Positions 46,206 to 54,976 of a DNA stretch of 64,000 nt are shown one piece after another. How positions within the stretch are numbered: position 1 is the first letter of the stretch; each line of letters begins with the position of its first letter. This DNA is from Streptomyces sp. NBC_00271 (GTDB taxonomy: Bacteria > Actinomycetota > Actinomycetes > Streptomycetales > Streptomycetaceae), in assembly GCF_036178845.1 (NCBI RefSeq), contig NZ_CP108070.1, positions 3,038,001 to 3,102,000 of the forward strand, in the 5' to 3' direction. Made by a program: the position numbers and the translations under genes. The notes under the pieces are model-generated. The model saw only the letters and a list, made by a program, of their open reading frames with translations. It was not told the origin of the DNA and ran no database searches.

Positions 46206-47867
46206 ATGTCCGTCCTGACCCGAGTCCAGTCGGCCTACGCCCGCATCGAGGCAGTCGACCGCCCCGAGGTCTGGATCGACCTCCGCCCCCAGCCGGAGGT
46301 CGAGAAGGAGGCGCAGGCCATCGACGCCCGCCTCGCCGCAGGCGAACACCTCCCCCTCGCCGGCAAGCTCCTCGCCGCGAAGGGCAACATCGACGTGGCC
46401 GGCCTGAAGACCACCGCAGGCTGCCCGGCCTACGCGTACACCCCGGAGTGCGACGCCCCCGCGGTCGCCCGCCTCCGCGCAGCCGGCGCACTCGTCCTCG
46501 GCACCACGAACCTCGACCAGTTCGCCACCGGCCTGGTCGGCACCCGCTCCCCGCACGGCGCCGTACGAGGCGCCCTGGACCCGGCCAGGATCAGCGGCGG
46601 CTCCAGCTCGGGATCGGCCGTGGCCGTGGCCCTCGGCATCGTCGACCTCGCCCTCGGCACCGACACGGCCGGCTCCGGACGCGTCCCCGCCGCCTTCAAC
46701 GGCATCGTCGGCCTCAAGCCCACCCGCGGCCTGGTCCCGGCCACCGGTGTCGTCCCGGCCTGCGCCTCGCTCGACTGCGTGACCGTCTTCGCCCGTACGC
46801 TCCCGGAGGCCGAGCAGGCCCTCGCGCACCTGGCGTCCCCCGCCGGACGCGAACTCCCCGCACTCCCCCAGCGGGCCCCCGGCCCGTGGCGCGTCGCCGT
46901 CCCTCCGACGGCACAGCTCGGTGAACTCGACGAGGGCTGGGCCGAGGCGTACGAGGCCGCCGTGGAGCAGCTCGTCGCGGCCGGGGCCGAGGTGCGCACG
47001 CTCGACCTCACCCCGTTCACCGAGGCGGCGGCGATGCTCTACGAGGGCGCGTTCGTCGCCGAGCGCTACACGGCGGTGGGGAGCTTTATCGACAAATTGA
47101 TCAGCGAGGGAGGTGCGGGGCTCGACCCGACCGTCGCCGGGATCATCACCCGCGCCCGGGACATCCCGGCCCACCAGCTCTTCGCCGACCAGGCCCGGCT
47201 GGCGGCCCTGCGCACCCGGGCCCTCGCCGAACTCGGCGACGCGGACGCCCTGTTGCTGCCGACCGCACCGGGCCACCCCACCCTCGCGGAGGTCGCCGCC
47301 GACCCGCTCGGCACCAACGCCCGGCTGGGCCGCTTCACCAACTCCACGAACCTCTTCGACCTGGCGGCGGTCGCCGTCCCGGCCGGTCTCACGCCCGCCG
47401 CTCTGCCCTTCGGCGTGATGCTGATCGGTCCGGCGTTCACCGACGAACGCCTCGCCCGGATCGCCGCGCTGCTCCAGCCGGACGTGCGGATCGCGGTGGT
47501 CGGCGCCCACCTGTCCGGCCAGCCGCTGAACCTCCAGCTCCTGTCCCTGGGCGCGGAGTGGGAACGTACGACCACGACGGCACCCGCCTACCGTCTGCAC
47601 GCACTGTCCACCACCCCGCCCAAGCCGGGCCTGGTCCACGTCGGCGAGGGCGCCGGAGCCCGCATCGAGGCCGAGGTGTGGCGACTGCCCGCGGCGGGCC
47701 TCGGCCGACTGCTCGCCGACCTGCCCCGGCCGATGGCACTGGGCCGCGTCGAACTGGCCGACGGCACCCACGTGCCCGGCTTCCTGTGCGAGCCCGCGGC
47801 GCTCGAAGGCGCCGAGGACATCACGGAGTACAGCGGCTGGCGCGGCTACCTCCGGACCCGCGCCTGA
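46206..47867 (+). CDS. atzF: allophanate hydrolase
   Basis: 553 residues with AAGGAG 8 nt before the ATG. The amidase-signature core has the Lys of LLAAKGNIDVAGL and GGSSSGSAVAVALGIVDLAL with DTAGSGRVPAA, giving the Ser-cisSer-Lys triad. The C-terminal 130 residues (FGVMLIGPAFTDERLARIAA, then VPGFLCEPAAL) form the second domain found in AtzF/DUR1,2-type enzymes, which finishes the breakdown of allophanate to CO2 and ammonia. The protein is slightly shorter than AtzF of Pseudomonas. It completes the pathway in the same transcript. Confidence 0.93.
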   Translation: MSVLTRVQSAYARIEAVDRPEVWIDLRPQPEVEKEAQAIDARLAAGEHLPLAGKLLAAKGNIDVAGLKTTAGCPAYAYTPECDAPAVARLRAAGALVLGTTNLDQFATGLVGTRSPHGAVRGALDPARISGGSSSGSAVAVALGIVDLALGTDTAGSGRVPAAFNGIVGLKPTRGLVPATGVVPACASLDCVTVFARTLPEAEQALAHLASPAGRELPALPQRAPGPWRVAVPPTAQLGELDEGWAEAYEAAVEQLVAAGAEVRTLDLTPFTEAAAMLYEGAFVAERYTAVGSFIDKLISEGGAGLDPTVAGIITRARDIPAHQLFADQARLAALRTRALAELGDADALLLPTAPGHPTLAEVAADPLGTNARLGRFTNSTNLFDLAAVAVPAGLTPAALPFGVMLIGPAFTDERLARIAALLQPDVRIAVVGAHLSGQPLNLQLLSLGAEWERTTTTAPAYRLHALSTTPPKPGLVHVGEGAGARIEAEVWRLPAAGLGRLLADLPRPMALGRVELADGTHVPGFLCEPAALEGAEDITEYSGWRGYLRTRA

Positions 47868-48037
47868 CCACACGGCCGTGGTCGGGCCGGAAGGCCGACG
47901 CGTCACGATGCGGCAACAGGCATCGTGAAAGCGGACGCGGGCCGAACGTGCCCCGGGGCCGGGGCGTCACAGGCGTGGCACGAGCTTCGCGCCGCACCTC
48001 GCCTTCCGTTCGTCAGCGCCGGCCCCCGGGGGGACCC

Positions 48038-48964
48038 ATGCAGTCCAAGACCACCCGCATCGCCCATCTGCTCGTCACCCTCGCCCTCCTGACCGCCGGA
48101 GCCGGTGCCGTCACGGGGTGCGGCAGCGAAAAGGCCGTCGGCAACGGGGTGAAGGCCCCCGGCACCGGTCAGGAACCGCAGGCGAAGAACCGCGCCCGAC
48201 AGGTCGCCGACGCCTGGGACGGGTCCGAGGCCGCTCGGCAGTGGCACAAGGGCTACTACCCGATGGCGGACGCGGTCCAGCTGCCCGAGGGCGGCCTGCG
48301 CGACAAAGCCGACCAGCGGGCCTTCACCACCCAGAACTTCGTGCTGCGCGGCACCCTTCCGGCACTCCCGCGGAGGGACGGGGAGGTGAGGTGGAAGAGC
48401 GGAGCCTCCCTCACCCTGCCGCTGATGGAGGCGCGCGCGGCGTACGAGAGGGTGGCGCGCGGCGGGAACGACGGCCCGCACCTGACCGTGACCGAGGCGA
48501 AGCCGGGCCAGATGACCCTGGCCACCAGCCGCGGCCCGGCGACCGTTCCGGCCTGGCTGTTCACCCTGGAGGGCTACGACACTCCGCTCAAGCGCGCTGC
48601 CGTCGGCCCCTCGAAGCTCCCCGAGTCACCGATCGGGCCGAGCCGGGATGTCCCCGCCGACACCCTGGTCCCGCTCGACCGACTCGTCGAGGTGGCCGAC
48701 GGTGGCCGGTCCGTCACGGTCCTGGCCGACCACGGAGCCTGCGACTCCGGCCCCGCCGTGCACGTGCTGGAGACCGGGACCGACGTGGTGCTTTCCGCGT
48801 CCGTCCTCGGAGTACGGAAAGGTCCCTGCACCAGTGAGATGATCCGCGCGCGGGTGACGGTGACGCTGACACGCCCGCTCGGCGACCGTATCCTCCTGGA
48901 CGCCCACACCGGCCGCCCTGTGCCTCATGAGGGGCCGCACGAGTCCTCACCGAGCTGGGGCTGA
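48038..48964 (+). CDS. lipoprotein of unknown function
   Basis: 308 residues from ATG 48038 with GGGGGGA upstream. A type II signal peptide ends in the lipobox VTGC (Cys about 28), so the mature protein is lipid-anchored outside the membrane. The body contains no enzyme motif that I recognise; it has two late cysteines (HGACDSG, KGPCTSE) that could form a disulfide. It stands alone, 170 bp after the allophanate hydrolase, and converges with helY across a strong hairpin. Confidence 0.8.
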   Translation: MQSKTTRIAHLLVTLALLTAGAGAVTGCGSEKAVGNGVKAPGTGQEPQAKNRARQVADAWDGSEAARQWHKGYYPMADAVQLPEGGLRDKADQRAFTTQNFVLRGTLPALPRRDGEVRWKSGASLTLPLMEARAAYERVARGGNDGPHLTVTEAKPGQMTLATSRGPATVPAWLFTLEGYDTPLKRAAVGPSKLPESPIGPSRDVPADTLVPLDRLVEVADGGRSVTVLADHGACDSGPAVHVLETGTDVVLSASVLGVRKGPCTSEMIRARVTVTLTRPLGDRILLDAHTGRPVPHEGPHESSPSWG

Positions 48965-48973
48965 CAAGAAGGC

Positions 48974-49000
48974 GCGCCGCCCCCGGCGGGGAGGCGGCGC
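48974..49000. terminator. bidirectional hairpin between lipoprotein and helY genes
   Basis: GCGCCGCC (48974-48981) pairs with GGCGGCGC (48993-49000) around an 11-nt loop, between two convergent genes. Confidence 0.75.
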
Positions 49001-49029
49001 ACCACGAGCACCCGGGCCACCGGCTCGGC

Positions 49030-51846
49030 TCAGCCCACCGACGAGTAGGCGACCACTCCGCGCAGCAGACCGTCGACCGCCTTGCGCGCGTTCTTCGCGA
49101 CCGTCGACCTCTCACCGCCGGAGACCGGCGCGGCGGCCGAGATCTGGCCCAGCACGTCGATGACCTGCTTGCACCAGCGGACGAAGTCACCAGCCGGCAT
49201 CTCCGCCTCGCGCAGCACCTCGTCGAGGCCTTTGCCGGAAGCCCACTCGTAGGCCGCCCAGGCGAAGCCGAGGTCCGGCTCGCGCTGGCCCACGCCCTCG
49301 GACTGGGTGATCCGGAAGTCCTCCTCCAGCGCGTCGAGACGGCCCCAGATGCGGACCATCTCGCCGAGCGCCGCCTTGGCCTTGCCGGACGGCAGCTTCG
49401 GTGCCATCGCGTCGTCACCGACCCGCGACTCGTACACCAACGCCGAGACGCAGGCCGCGAGTTCGGCCGGGTCGAGACCTTCCCAGACCCCGGCGCGCAG
49501 GCATTCGCTGGCCAGCAGGTCGAGTTCGCCGTACAGCCGGGCCAGCCGTCTGCCGTGCTCCGTGGCCTCGTCGCCGCGCAGGTAGTCCAGCTCGGTGAGG
49601 AGGGCGACGATCCGGTCGAAGGTGCGGGCGATGGTGTTCGTCCGGCCCTCGATGCGGTTCTCCAACTGCTTGGTGTCGCGCAGCAGCCGGTGGTAGCGCT
49701 CGGCCCAACGGGCGTGGTCCTCACGGTCGTTGCACCCGTGACAGGGGTGGGCGCGGATCGCGGTGCGCAGCCGGGCGATCTCACGGTCGTCGGCCGCCTC
49801 GGAACGACGCTTGCGCAGCCGGTCGGGGACGATGTGCCCGGCCTTGGTGCGCAGCGCGGAGGCGAGGTCGCGCCGGGACTGCGGGGAGCGCGGGTTGAAG
49901 GACTTCGGGATGCGCATCCGCTCCAGCGCCTCGACCGGCACCGGGAAGTCCATCGAGGCCAGTCGCTTCACCTGGCGCTCGGCGGTGAGGACCAGCGGGC
50001 GCGGTCCGTCGTGGTGCTCGAAGCCGCGGTGGCCGTTGGACCGGCCCGCGGGCAGCCCCGGGTCGAGGACCAGCGCCAGGCCCGCGAACTTGCCGGTCGG
50101 GACATGGATGATGTCGCCGGGCTTGAGCTTCTCCAGCGCCACGGCCGCCTCGGCGCGCCGCTGCGCCGCGCCCTGCTTGGCGAGCTCCGTCTCGCGGTCC
50201 TTGAGTTCGCGGCGCAGTCGCGCGTACTCGTCGAAGTCCCCGAGGTGGCAGGTCATGGACTCCTTGTAGCCCTCAAGACCCTCTTCGTTGCGCTGCACCT
50301 GCCGGGAGATCCCGACGACCGACTTGTCGGCCTGGAACTGCGCGAAGGACGTCTCCAGCAGCTCGCGCGAGCGGTGCCGGCCGAACTGCTCGACCAGGTT
50401 CACGGCCATGTTGTACGACGGCTTGAAGCTGGAGCGCAGCGGATAGGTACGGGTGCCCGCGAGTCCCGCCAGGTGGTCGGGGCTGAAGCCGCGCTGCCAC
50501 AGCACGACGGCGTGGCCCTCGACATCGATGCCGCGACGCCCGGCACGACCGGTGAGCTGGGTGTACTCGCCGGGTGTGATGTCGGCGTGCTGCTCGCCGT
50601 TCCACTTGACGAGCTTCTCCAACACCACCGAGCGGGCGGGCATGTTGATGCCCAGTGCCAGGGTCTCGGTCGCGAACACGGCCTTCACCAGGCCGCGTAC
50701 GAAGAGTTCCTCGACGACTTCCTTGAACGTGGGCAGCATGCCCGCGTGGTGGGCCGCGATGCCGCGCTCCAGGCCCTCCAGCCACTCGTAGTAGCCCAGG
50801 ACGTGCAGGTCCTCGGAGGGGATGGACGCGGTGCGCTCCTCGACGATCTCGCGGACCTTCGCGCGCGCCTCCTCGTCGTTGAGCCTGAGGCCCGCGTACA
50901 GGCACTGCTGGACGGCGGCCTCGCAGGCGGCGCGGCTGAAGATGAACGTGATCGCGGGCAGCAGGCTCTCGGCGTCGAGCCGTTCGATGACCTCGGGGCG
51001 GCCCGGTGTCCAGATGCGTGAGCGCTGCCGGCGCTCGCGCTCGCGGTCGGCCTCGCGCATGGCGCGGCCGCGTCTGCGGTCCTGGAACGACGGACGGCTG
51101 GCCTCCATCCGGGCCAGGCGGGTGAGGTCGGGGTTGACCGCCTTCTTGTTGCCCTCACCCTCCTCGAAGAGGTCGTACATCCGGCGCCCGGCCAGCACGT
51201 GCTGGAACAGCGGGACGGGCCGGTGCTCGGAGACGATCACCTCGGTGTGGCCGCGCACGGTGTCCAGCCAGTCGCCGAACTCCTCCGCGTTCGACACGGT
51301 CGCCGAGAGTGACACCAGGGTCACCGACTCGGGGAGGTGGATGATCACTTCCTCCCAGACGGCGCCACGGAAGCGGTCGGACAGGTAGTGCACCTCGTCC
51401 ATGACCACATAGCCGAGGCCGAGGAGGGTCTGGGAGCCCGCGTACAGCATGTTGCGCAGCACCTCGGTGGTCATGACGACCACCGGGGCATCGGAGTTGA
51501 CGCTGTTGTCGCCGGTGAGCAGGCCGACCTTGTCCGCGCCGTAACGGCGGCACAGATCGGCGTACTTCTGGTTCGAGAGCGCCTTGATCGGCGTGGTGTA
51601 GAAGCACTTCTTGCCCTGCTGGAGGGCGAGGTGGACGGCGAACTCGCCGACAACCGTCTTGCCCGAGCCGGTGGGCGCGGCCACGAGCACACCCTTGCCC
51701 GCTTCGAGCGCCTGGCAGGCCTCGATCTGGTAGGGGTCGAGGCCGAAGTCGTACATCTCGCGGAAGGAGGCGAGCGCGGTGGCCTGCTCGACAGCGCGCT
51801 TCCGTGCTGCCGCATACCGCTCGGCCGGTGAGAGGTCCTCTGTCAT
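49030..51846 (-). CDS. helY: Ski2/Mtr4-like DEAD/DEAH-box helicase
   Basis: 938 residues from ATG 51846. Motif I is APTGSGKT, Ia TTPIKALSNQKYADL, motif II DEVH, motif III SLSAT, and motif VI QLTGRAGRRGID. The long C-terminal half holds the arch/helical-bundle region of Ski2-like proteins and CHGCNDREDHARWAERY. In M. tuberculosis helY is next to tatC, tatA, pafC, pafB and pafA, and the same order is kept here. A role in RNA turnover or nucleic acid remodelling is inferred from the family. ATG codons at 51882 and 51891 are possible earlier starts. Confidence 0.92.
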   Translation of the reverse strand: MTEDLSPAERYAAARKRAVEQATALASFREMYDFGLDPYQIEACQALEAGKGVLVAAPTGSGKTVVGEFAVHLALQQGKKCFYTTPIKALSNQKYADLCRRYGADKVGLLTGDNSVNSDAPVVVMTTEVLRNMLYAGSQTLLGLGYVVMDEVHYLSDRFRGAVWEEVIIHLPESVTLVSLSATVSNAEEFGDWLDTVRGHTEVIVSEHRPVPLFQHVLAGRRMYDLFEEGEGNKKAVNPDLTRLARMEASRPSFQDRRRGRAMREADRERERRQRSRIWTPGRPEVIERLDAESLLPAITFIFSRAACEAAVQQCLYAGLRLNDEEARAKVREIVEERTASIPSEDLHVLGYYEWLEGLERGIAAHHAGMLPTFKEVVEELFVRGLVKAVFATETLALGINMPARSVVLEKLVKWNGEQHADITPGEYTQLTGRAGRRGIDVEGHAVVLWQRGFSPDHLAGLAGTRTYPLRSSFKPSYNMAVNLVEQFGRHRSRELLETSFAQFQADKSVVGISRQVQRNEEGLEGYKESMTCHLGDFDEYARLRRELKDRETELAKQGAAQRRAEAAVALEKLKPGDIIHVPTGKFAGLALVLDPGLPAGRSNGHRGFEHHDGPRPLVLTAERQVKRLASMDFPVPVEALERMRIPKSFNPRSPQSRRDLASALRTKAGHIVPDRLRKRRSEAADDREIARLRTAIRAHPCHGCNDREDHARWAERYHRLLRDTKQLENRIEGRTNTIARTFDRIVALLTELDYLRGDEATEHGRRLARLYGELDLLASECLRAGVWEGLDPAELAACVSALVYESRVGDDAMAPKLPSGKAKAALGEMVRIWGRLDALEEDFRITQSEGVGQREPDLGFAWAAYEWASGKGLDEVLREAEMPAGDFVRWCKQVIDVLGQISAAAPVSGGERSTVAKNARKAVDGLLRGVVAYSSVG

Positions 51847-51931
51847 CGTGCTTTCGAGACTACCGGCAGCCACTGACAACATGACGATCAATATCCGGAT
51901 CTGTTTATCTCAAACCCCGGATTCCCGCAGC

Positions 51932-52822
51932 TCAGGGAATTGCCACGCGCACCGCAGCGGGCACGCACTCCGCCGTGAGCGGCAGCGGCCCCAGCGGCTC
52001 CCCGTCCGCGTACGCGGTGACACCCTCTGCGACGAGCTCGACCTTGGCGGCCCGGTACACGGTGACGACGGGGTGGTCGAGGTGGGTGCCCCGGTAGACC
52101 CTGGGGAACACCTTGAGCAGGGTCGTACGGCTGCACTCCCCGACGACCGTGACGTCGAACAGCCCGTCCTCCAGGTCGGCGTCCGCGCAGATCCTCATCC
52201 CGCCGCCATACGACGATCCGTTGCCGACCGCCACGAGGGTTGCCCCGATCTCCCGGACCTCACCGTCGTCCAGGGTGATCCGGTACGGGAGGGGCCTGAG
52301 GGCGGCCAGTTCGGCGAGCATGGCGAGGTCGTACTTGAAGCGGCCGACCGGCCACCGCATGCGATTGCCGCGATCGTTGACCCGGGAGTCGAAGCCGGAG
52401 GCGAGGACGGTGGCGAACCAGGTGCCGTTCACCCGGCCCAGGTCGATGTCGCGCAGCCGCGCTCCCTTGAGGGACTCGGCGATCAGCCGTCCCGCGGCCG
52501 CCGGGTCGCGCACCGGAAGTCCGAGGGCGCGGGCGAAGTCGTTCCCGGTGCCGGCGGCGACCAGGCCGAGCGGGGTGCGGGTGCCGGCGACGGCCTGGAG
52601 GGCGAGGTTCGCCATGCCGTCGCCCCCGACGGCTATCAGGGCGCCGGTGCCGCCCTCGACGGCCGCACGCGCGCGTGTGAGGGCGTCCTCGGCGTTCTCC
52701 CCGAGGACCGTACGGACGGAGAATCCCGCCGCCCGCAAGGCGAAAGCGGCCGGCTGCGCCGCGTGGGCGCCCCGGCCGCGTCCCGCGGTGGGGTTGACGA
52801 AAAGGGTGATCTCGCTGGTCAC
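51932..52822 (-). CDS. diacylglycerol kinase-family lipid kinase
   Basis: 296 residues. FVNPTAGRGRG, AVGGDGMANLAL (the GGDG nucleotide loop) and VAAGTGNDFARALGL are the hallmarks of DagK/YegS-type kinases, and the C-terminal beta-domain includes GGGMRICADADLEDGLFDV. It phosphorylates diacylglycerol or a related lipid at the inner membrane face. It lies between helY and tatC on the same strand, 31 bp from tatC, so co-transcription is possible. Confidence 0.92.
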   Translation of the reverse strand: MTSEITLFVNPTAGRGRGAHAAQPAAFALRAAGFSVRTVLGENAEDALTRARAAVEGGTGALIAVGGDGMANLALQAVAGTRTPLGLVAAGTGNDFARALGLPVRDPAAAGRLIAESLKGARLRDIDLGRVNGTWFATVLASGFDSRVNDRGNRMRWPVGRFKYDLAMLAELAALRPLPYRITLDDGEVREIGATLVAVGNGSSYGGGMRICADADLEDGLFDVTVVGECSRTTLLKVFPRVYRGTHLDHPVVTVYRAAKVELVAEGVTAYADGEPLGPLPLTAECVPAAVRVAIP

Positions 52823-52853
52823 GGCCCTGACCCTACGAGATCCCGGGGCTTCG

Positions 52854-53801
52854 TCAGGTCACGTCGTCATAACCGTTGACCCGGTCCGTGCTCGACTGCC
52901 CGGGCAGCGCGCGACTGGACGACACGCTCTCGACCTCGCCGATGTCCTCGGGCGTGAGGTCCAGGTCGGAGGCCTCGTCGTCCGCCGGACCCTCGGCCTC
53001 GCGGCGCCGCTTGCGCCGGTCGTTCATCAGCGAGAAGACGACGGCGCCGAAGTACAGGACCCAGATCGGTACCGCGAGCGCCAGCATCGTCAGCGGGTCG
53101 GTGCTCGGCGTGGCGACGGCCGCGAAGACCGTGATGCCCATGATCATGGCGCGCCACCAGCCGAGCATGCGCTTGCCGGTCAGGATGCCGGTGAGGTTGA
53201 GCATGACCAGCAGCAGCGGCAGCTCGAAGGAGAGGCCGAAGACGACCACCATGCGCGTGACGAGGTCGAGCAGATCGTCCAGCGGCAGCAGGTTGTTCAC
53301 ACCGTCCGGCGTGAAGTCGATCAGCACCTTCGCGGTGGTGGGCAGCACCTTGTAGGCGAAGAAACCACCGGCGAAGAAGAGCGGAACGCCCGTCCCGACG
53401 AACGCGTACGCGTACTTCTTCTCGTTCTGGTGCAGACCGGGCGCGACGAACGCCCACAGTTGGTAGAGCCACACCGGCGAGGCGAGCGCGACGCCGGCCA
53501 TCAACGAGACCTTCAACGCCAGGGTGAACGGGGCGAGCAGACCGTTGATCGTGATCTGCGCGCACTGCCCGCCCTTGGGCATCTTCGCCAGCTCGGCGAA
53601 GTCCGACGGACACCCGACCGAGTCCAGCACCGGCTTGGTGAAGAAGTTGATGATGTCGTTGTAGTAGAAGGCGGCCACGACCGTGACGATGACGATGGCC
53701 AGCATCGCCTTCGCGAGCCGGTTGCGGAGCTCACGAAGGTGCTCCGCGAGGGGCATCCGTCCCTCGGGATCCTTCTCCTTCTTGCGGGCAGACTTGGGCA
53801 A
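52854..53801 (-). CDS. tatC: Sec-independent protein translocase subunit TatC
   Basis: 315 residues with six membrane helices. The conserved start of helix 1 (MPLAEHLRELRNRLAKAM) with its Leu-Arg-x-Arg motif is present, as are PVWLYQLWAFVAPGL and TPSTDPLTMLALAVP. The start is TTG 53801, supported by GAGGA 6 nt upstream and the lack of any other in-frame start. The cytoplasmic tail of about 60 acidic residues is typical of actinobacteria. It forms the twin-arginine signal receptor with TatA (and TatB elsewhere). Confidence 0.95.
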   Translation of the reverse strand: MPKSARKKEKDPEGRMPLAEHLRELRNRLAKAMLAIVIVTVVAAFYYNDIINFFTKPVLDSVGCPSDFAELAKMPKGGQCAQITINGLLAPFTLALKVSLMAGVALASPVWLYQLWAFVAPGLHQNEKKYAYAFVGTGVPLFFAGGFFAYKVLPTTAKVLIDFTPDGVNNLLPLDDLLDLVTRMVVVFGLSFELPLLLVMLNLTGILTGKRMLGWWRAMIMGITVFAAVATPSTDPLTMLALAVPIWVLYFGAVVFSLMNDRRKRRREAEGPADDEASDLDLTPEDIGEVESVSSSRALPGQSSTDRVNGYDDVT

Positions 53802-53848
53802 CCCACGTCCTCATCTCGTGCGGTGGACCGGAGGCGTCCGGCCCTGCG

Positions 53849-54133
53849 TCAGCGCTTGGTCGTGTCCGTCGGCTCGGTGACCGGGCGGGAGCTGGTCACA
53901 TCGCCGGGCGCGGCCTGGATCGTGCGCTGAGCCGGGGTCTGCTCGTCGGTGCTGGGCGGACCGGCCGGGGCGGGGGTGCTGCCCTCGTCCTTCATCGCCT
54001 TGGCCTCGCTCTTCAGGATGCGCGCGGACTTGCCGAGGGAGCGCGCCATGTCCGGAAGCTTCTTCGCGCCGAACAGCAGGATGATGACGACGAGGATGAG
54101 AATGATCTCGGGAGCGCCGAGCCTTCCGAACAT
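53849..54133 (-). CDS. tatA: twin-arginine translocase subunit TatA
   Basis: 94 residues: an N-terminal helix PEIILILVVIILLFGAKKLP with the FGxxKLP hinge, an amphipathic helix (DMARSLGKSARILKSEAKAM), then an acidic, Pro/Thr-rich tail. It forms the Tat pore with TatC, whose gene follows after 47 bp. A 30-bp perfect palindrome lies 44 bp upstream of the start and may control it. Confidence 0.95.
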   Translation of the reverse strand: MFGRLGAPEIILILVVIILLFGAKKLPDMARSLGKSARILKSEAKAMKDEGSTPAPAGPPSTDEQTPAQRTIQAAPGDVTSSRPVTEPTDTTKR

Positions 54134-54177
54134 AAGTCTTTACCTTCTCACCGAGGCGGCTGGGTCGGGGTGCTGTC

Positions 54178-54207
54178 CGATCGGTCGGACATGTGTCCGA
54201 CCGATCG
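54178..54207. promoter_or_regulatory. 30-bp palindrome upstream of tatA
   Basis: Two 14-bp arms, CGATCGGTCGGACA and TGTCCGACCGATCG, flank a central TG. An extra TGTCCGA just to the left (54175-54181) overlaps the first arm. It could be an operator for tatA or a terminator for the small genes upstream. In the rest of the 260-bp gap I see nothing else. Confidence 0.6.
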
Positions 54208-54393
54208 TGATGGCAGCGATCGTAACGCTCAGGGGTGAACGCGGGGCAATCCCTGTGCGTACTCCCAGTTCGCGGCCCGCGCCTCGTTCTCCGGACCACG
54301 ATCAGAAGCGTACCCGCCCTCACTGGCAAGTCGACAGGCTCAAACGCCTCATTGCGTATACCTCGACGGACTCATACCAGGATCCCCGGAAGG

Positions 54394-54588
54394 TCATACG
54401 GCATCCACAGAGCGCGCGACCCCGACGGCCGCCCGCTCCAGGTCGTCGGCCGCCTGGTTGATCCGGCGCGCGGAGTCCGTCACCTGCTTCCCCAGACGTT
54501 CCGCTTCCACGAAGACACGGACAGCGAGGACGCCGAGAACGGCGATTCCAAGAAAACCCACAGCGATCGCGAACATCGGCCAGAACAT
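54394..54588 (-). CDS. 64-residue membrane protein with TatA-like topology
   Basis: From ATG 54588 the protein has one N-terminal helix (FAIAVGFLGIAVLGVLAVRV) followed by a charged amphipathic helix rich in Arg, Glu and Ala (AERLGKQVTDSARRINQAAD). The layout resembles TatA/TatB but lacks the FG-x-x-KLP hinge. No good ribosome binding site is visible, though it starts only 10 bp after the zinc-ribbon gene and may be co-translated. Function unknown. Confidence 0.65.
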   Translation of the reverse strand: MFWPMFAIAVGFLGIAVLGVLAVRVFVEAERLGKQVTDSARRINQAADDLERAAVGVARSVDAV

Positions 54589-54598
54589 GAGGTCGAGC

Positions 54599-54976
54599 CT
54601 AAGTCGTGGAGTGCAGGCGGAGTGTGCGCACCCCGCCACCGGTGAGGAGTTCGACGATGCGCTCGCCCGCGGGCTTGCGGACGGACGAGCCGCACTCGGT
54701 GCAGGTGAAGGAGTAGAACGTGGTGCGGCTGGTGGCGCCGATGGCCAGCAGCAGGGCGTTCGCCCTGAGCTCCAGAGCGGCCCGGCAGTCGGGGCAGCCG
54801 GCCTTGAACAGCACGTCGGCGACTCTGCGCATACCGGCGAACGCGGTGACGACCGTCATCTCCGCCGCGCCCGAGGACACACCGGCGCGCTCCGCGCCGC
54901 CCGCCTTCACCGACCCGCCGGCCCTCCGCGAGGTACCGGCATTCCCTGACGCGCCCGACATCGCCGACGTGGTCAA
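54599..54976 (-). CDS. small zinc-ribbon-like protein
   Basis: 125 residues. The first 40 are low-complexity Gly/Ala/Ser; the rest holds two CxxC pairs (AGCPDCRAAL and FTCTECGSS) about 30 residues apart, likely one zinc site. I take TTG 54976, which overlaps the pafC stop, because AGGAG lies 8 nt upstream; ATG 54961 has no such site. Coupling to pafC suggests shared regulation, but no function is known to me. Confidence 0.7.
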   Translation of the reverse strand: MTTSAMSGASGNAGTSRRAGGSVKAGGAERAGVSSGAAEMTVVTAFAGMRRVADVLFKAGCPDCRAALELRANALLLAIGATSRTTFYSFTCTECGSSVRKPAGERIVELLTGGGVRTLRLHSTT

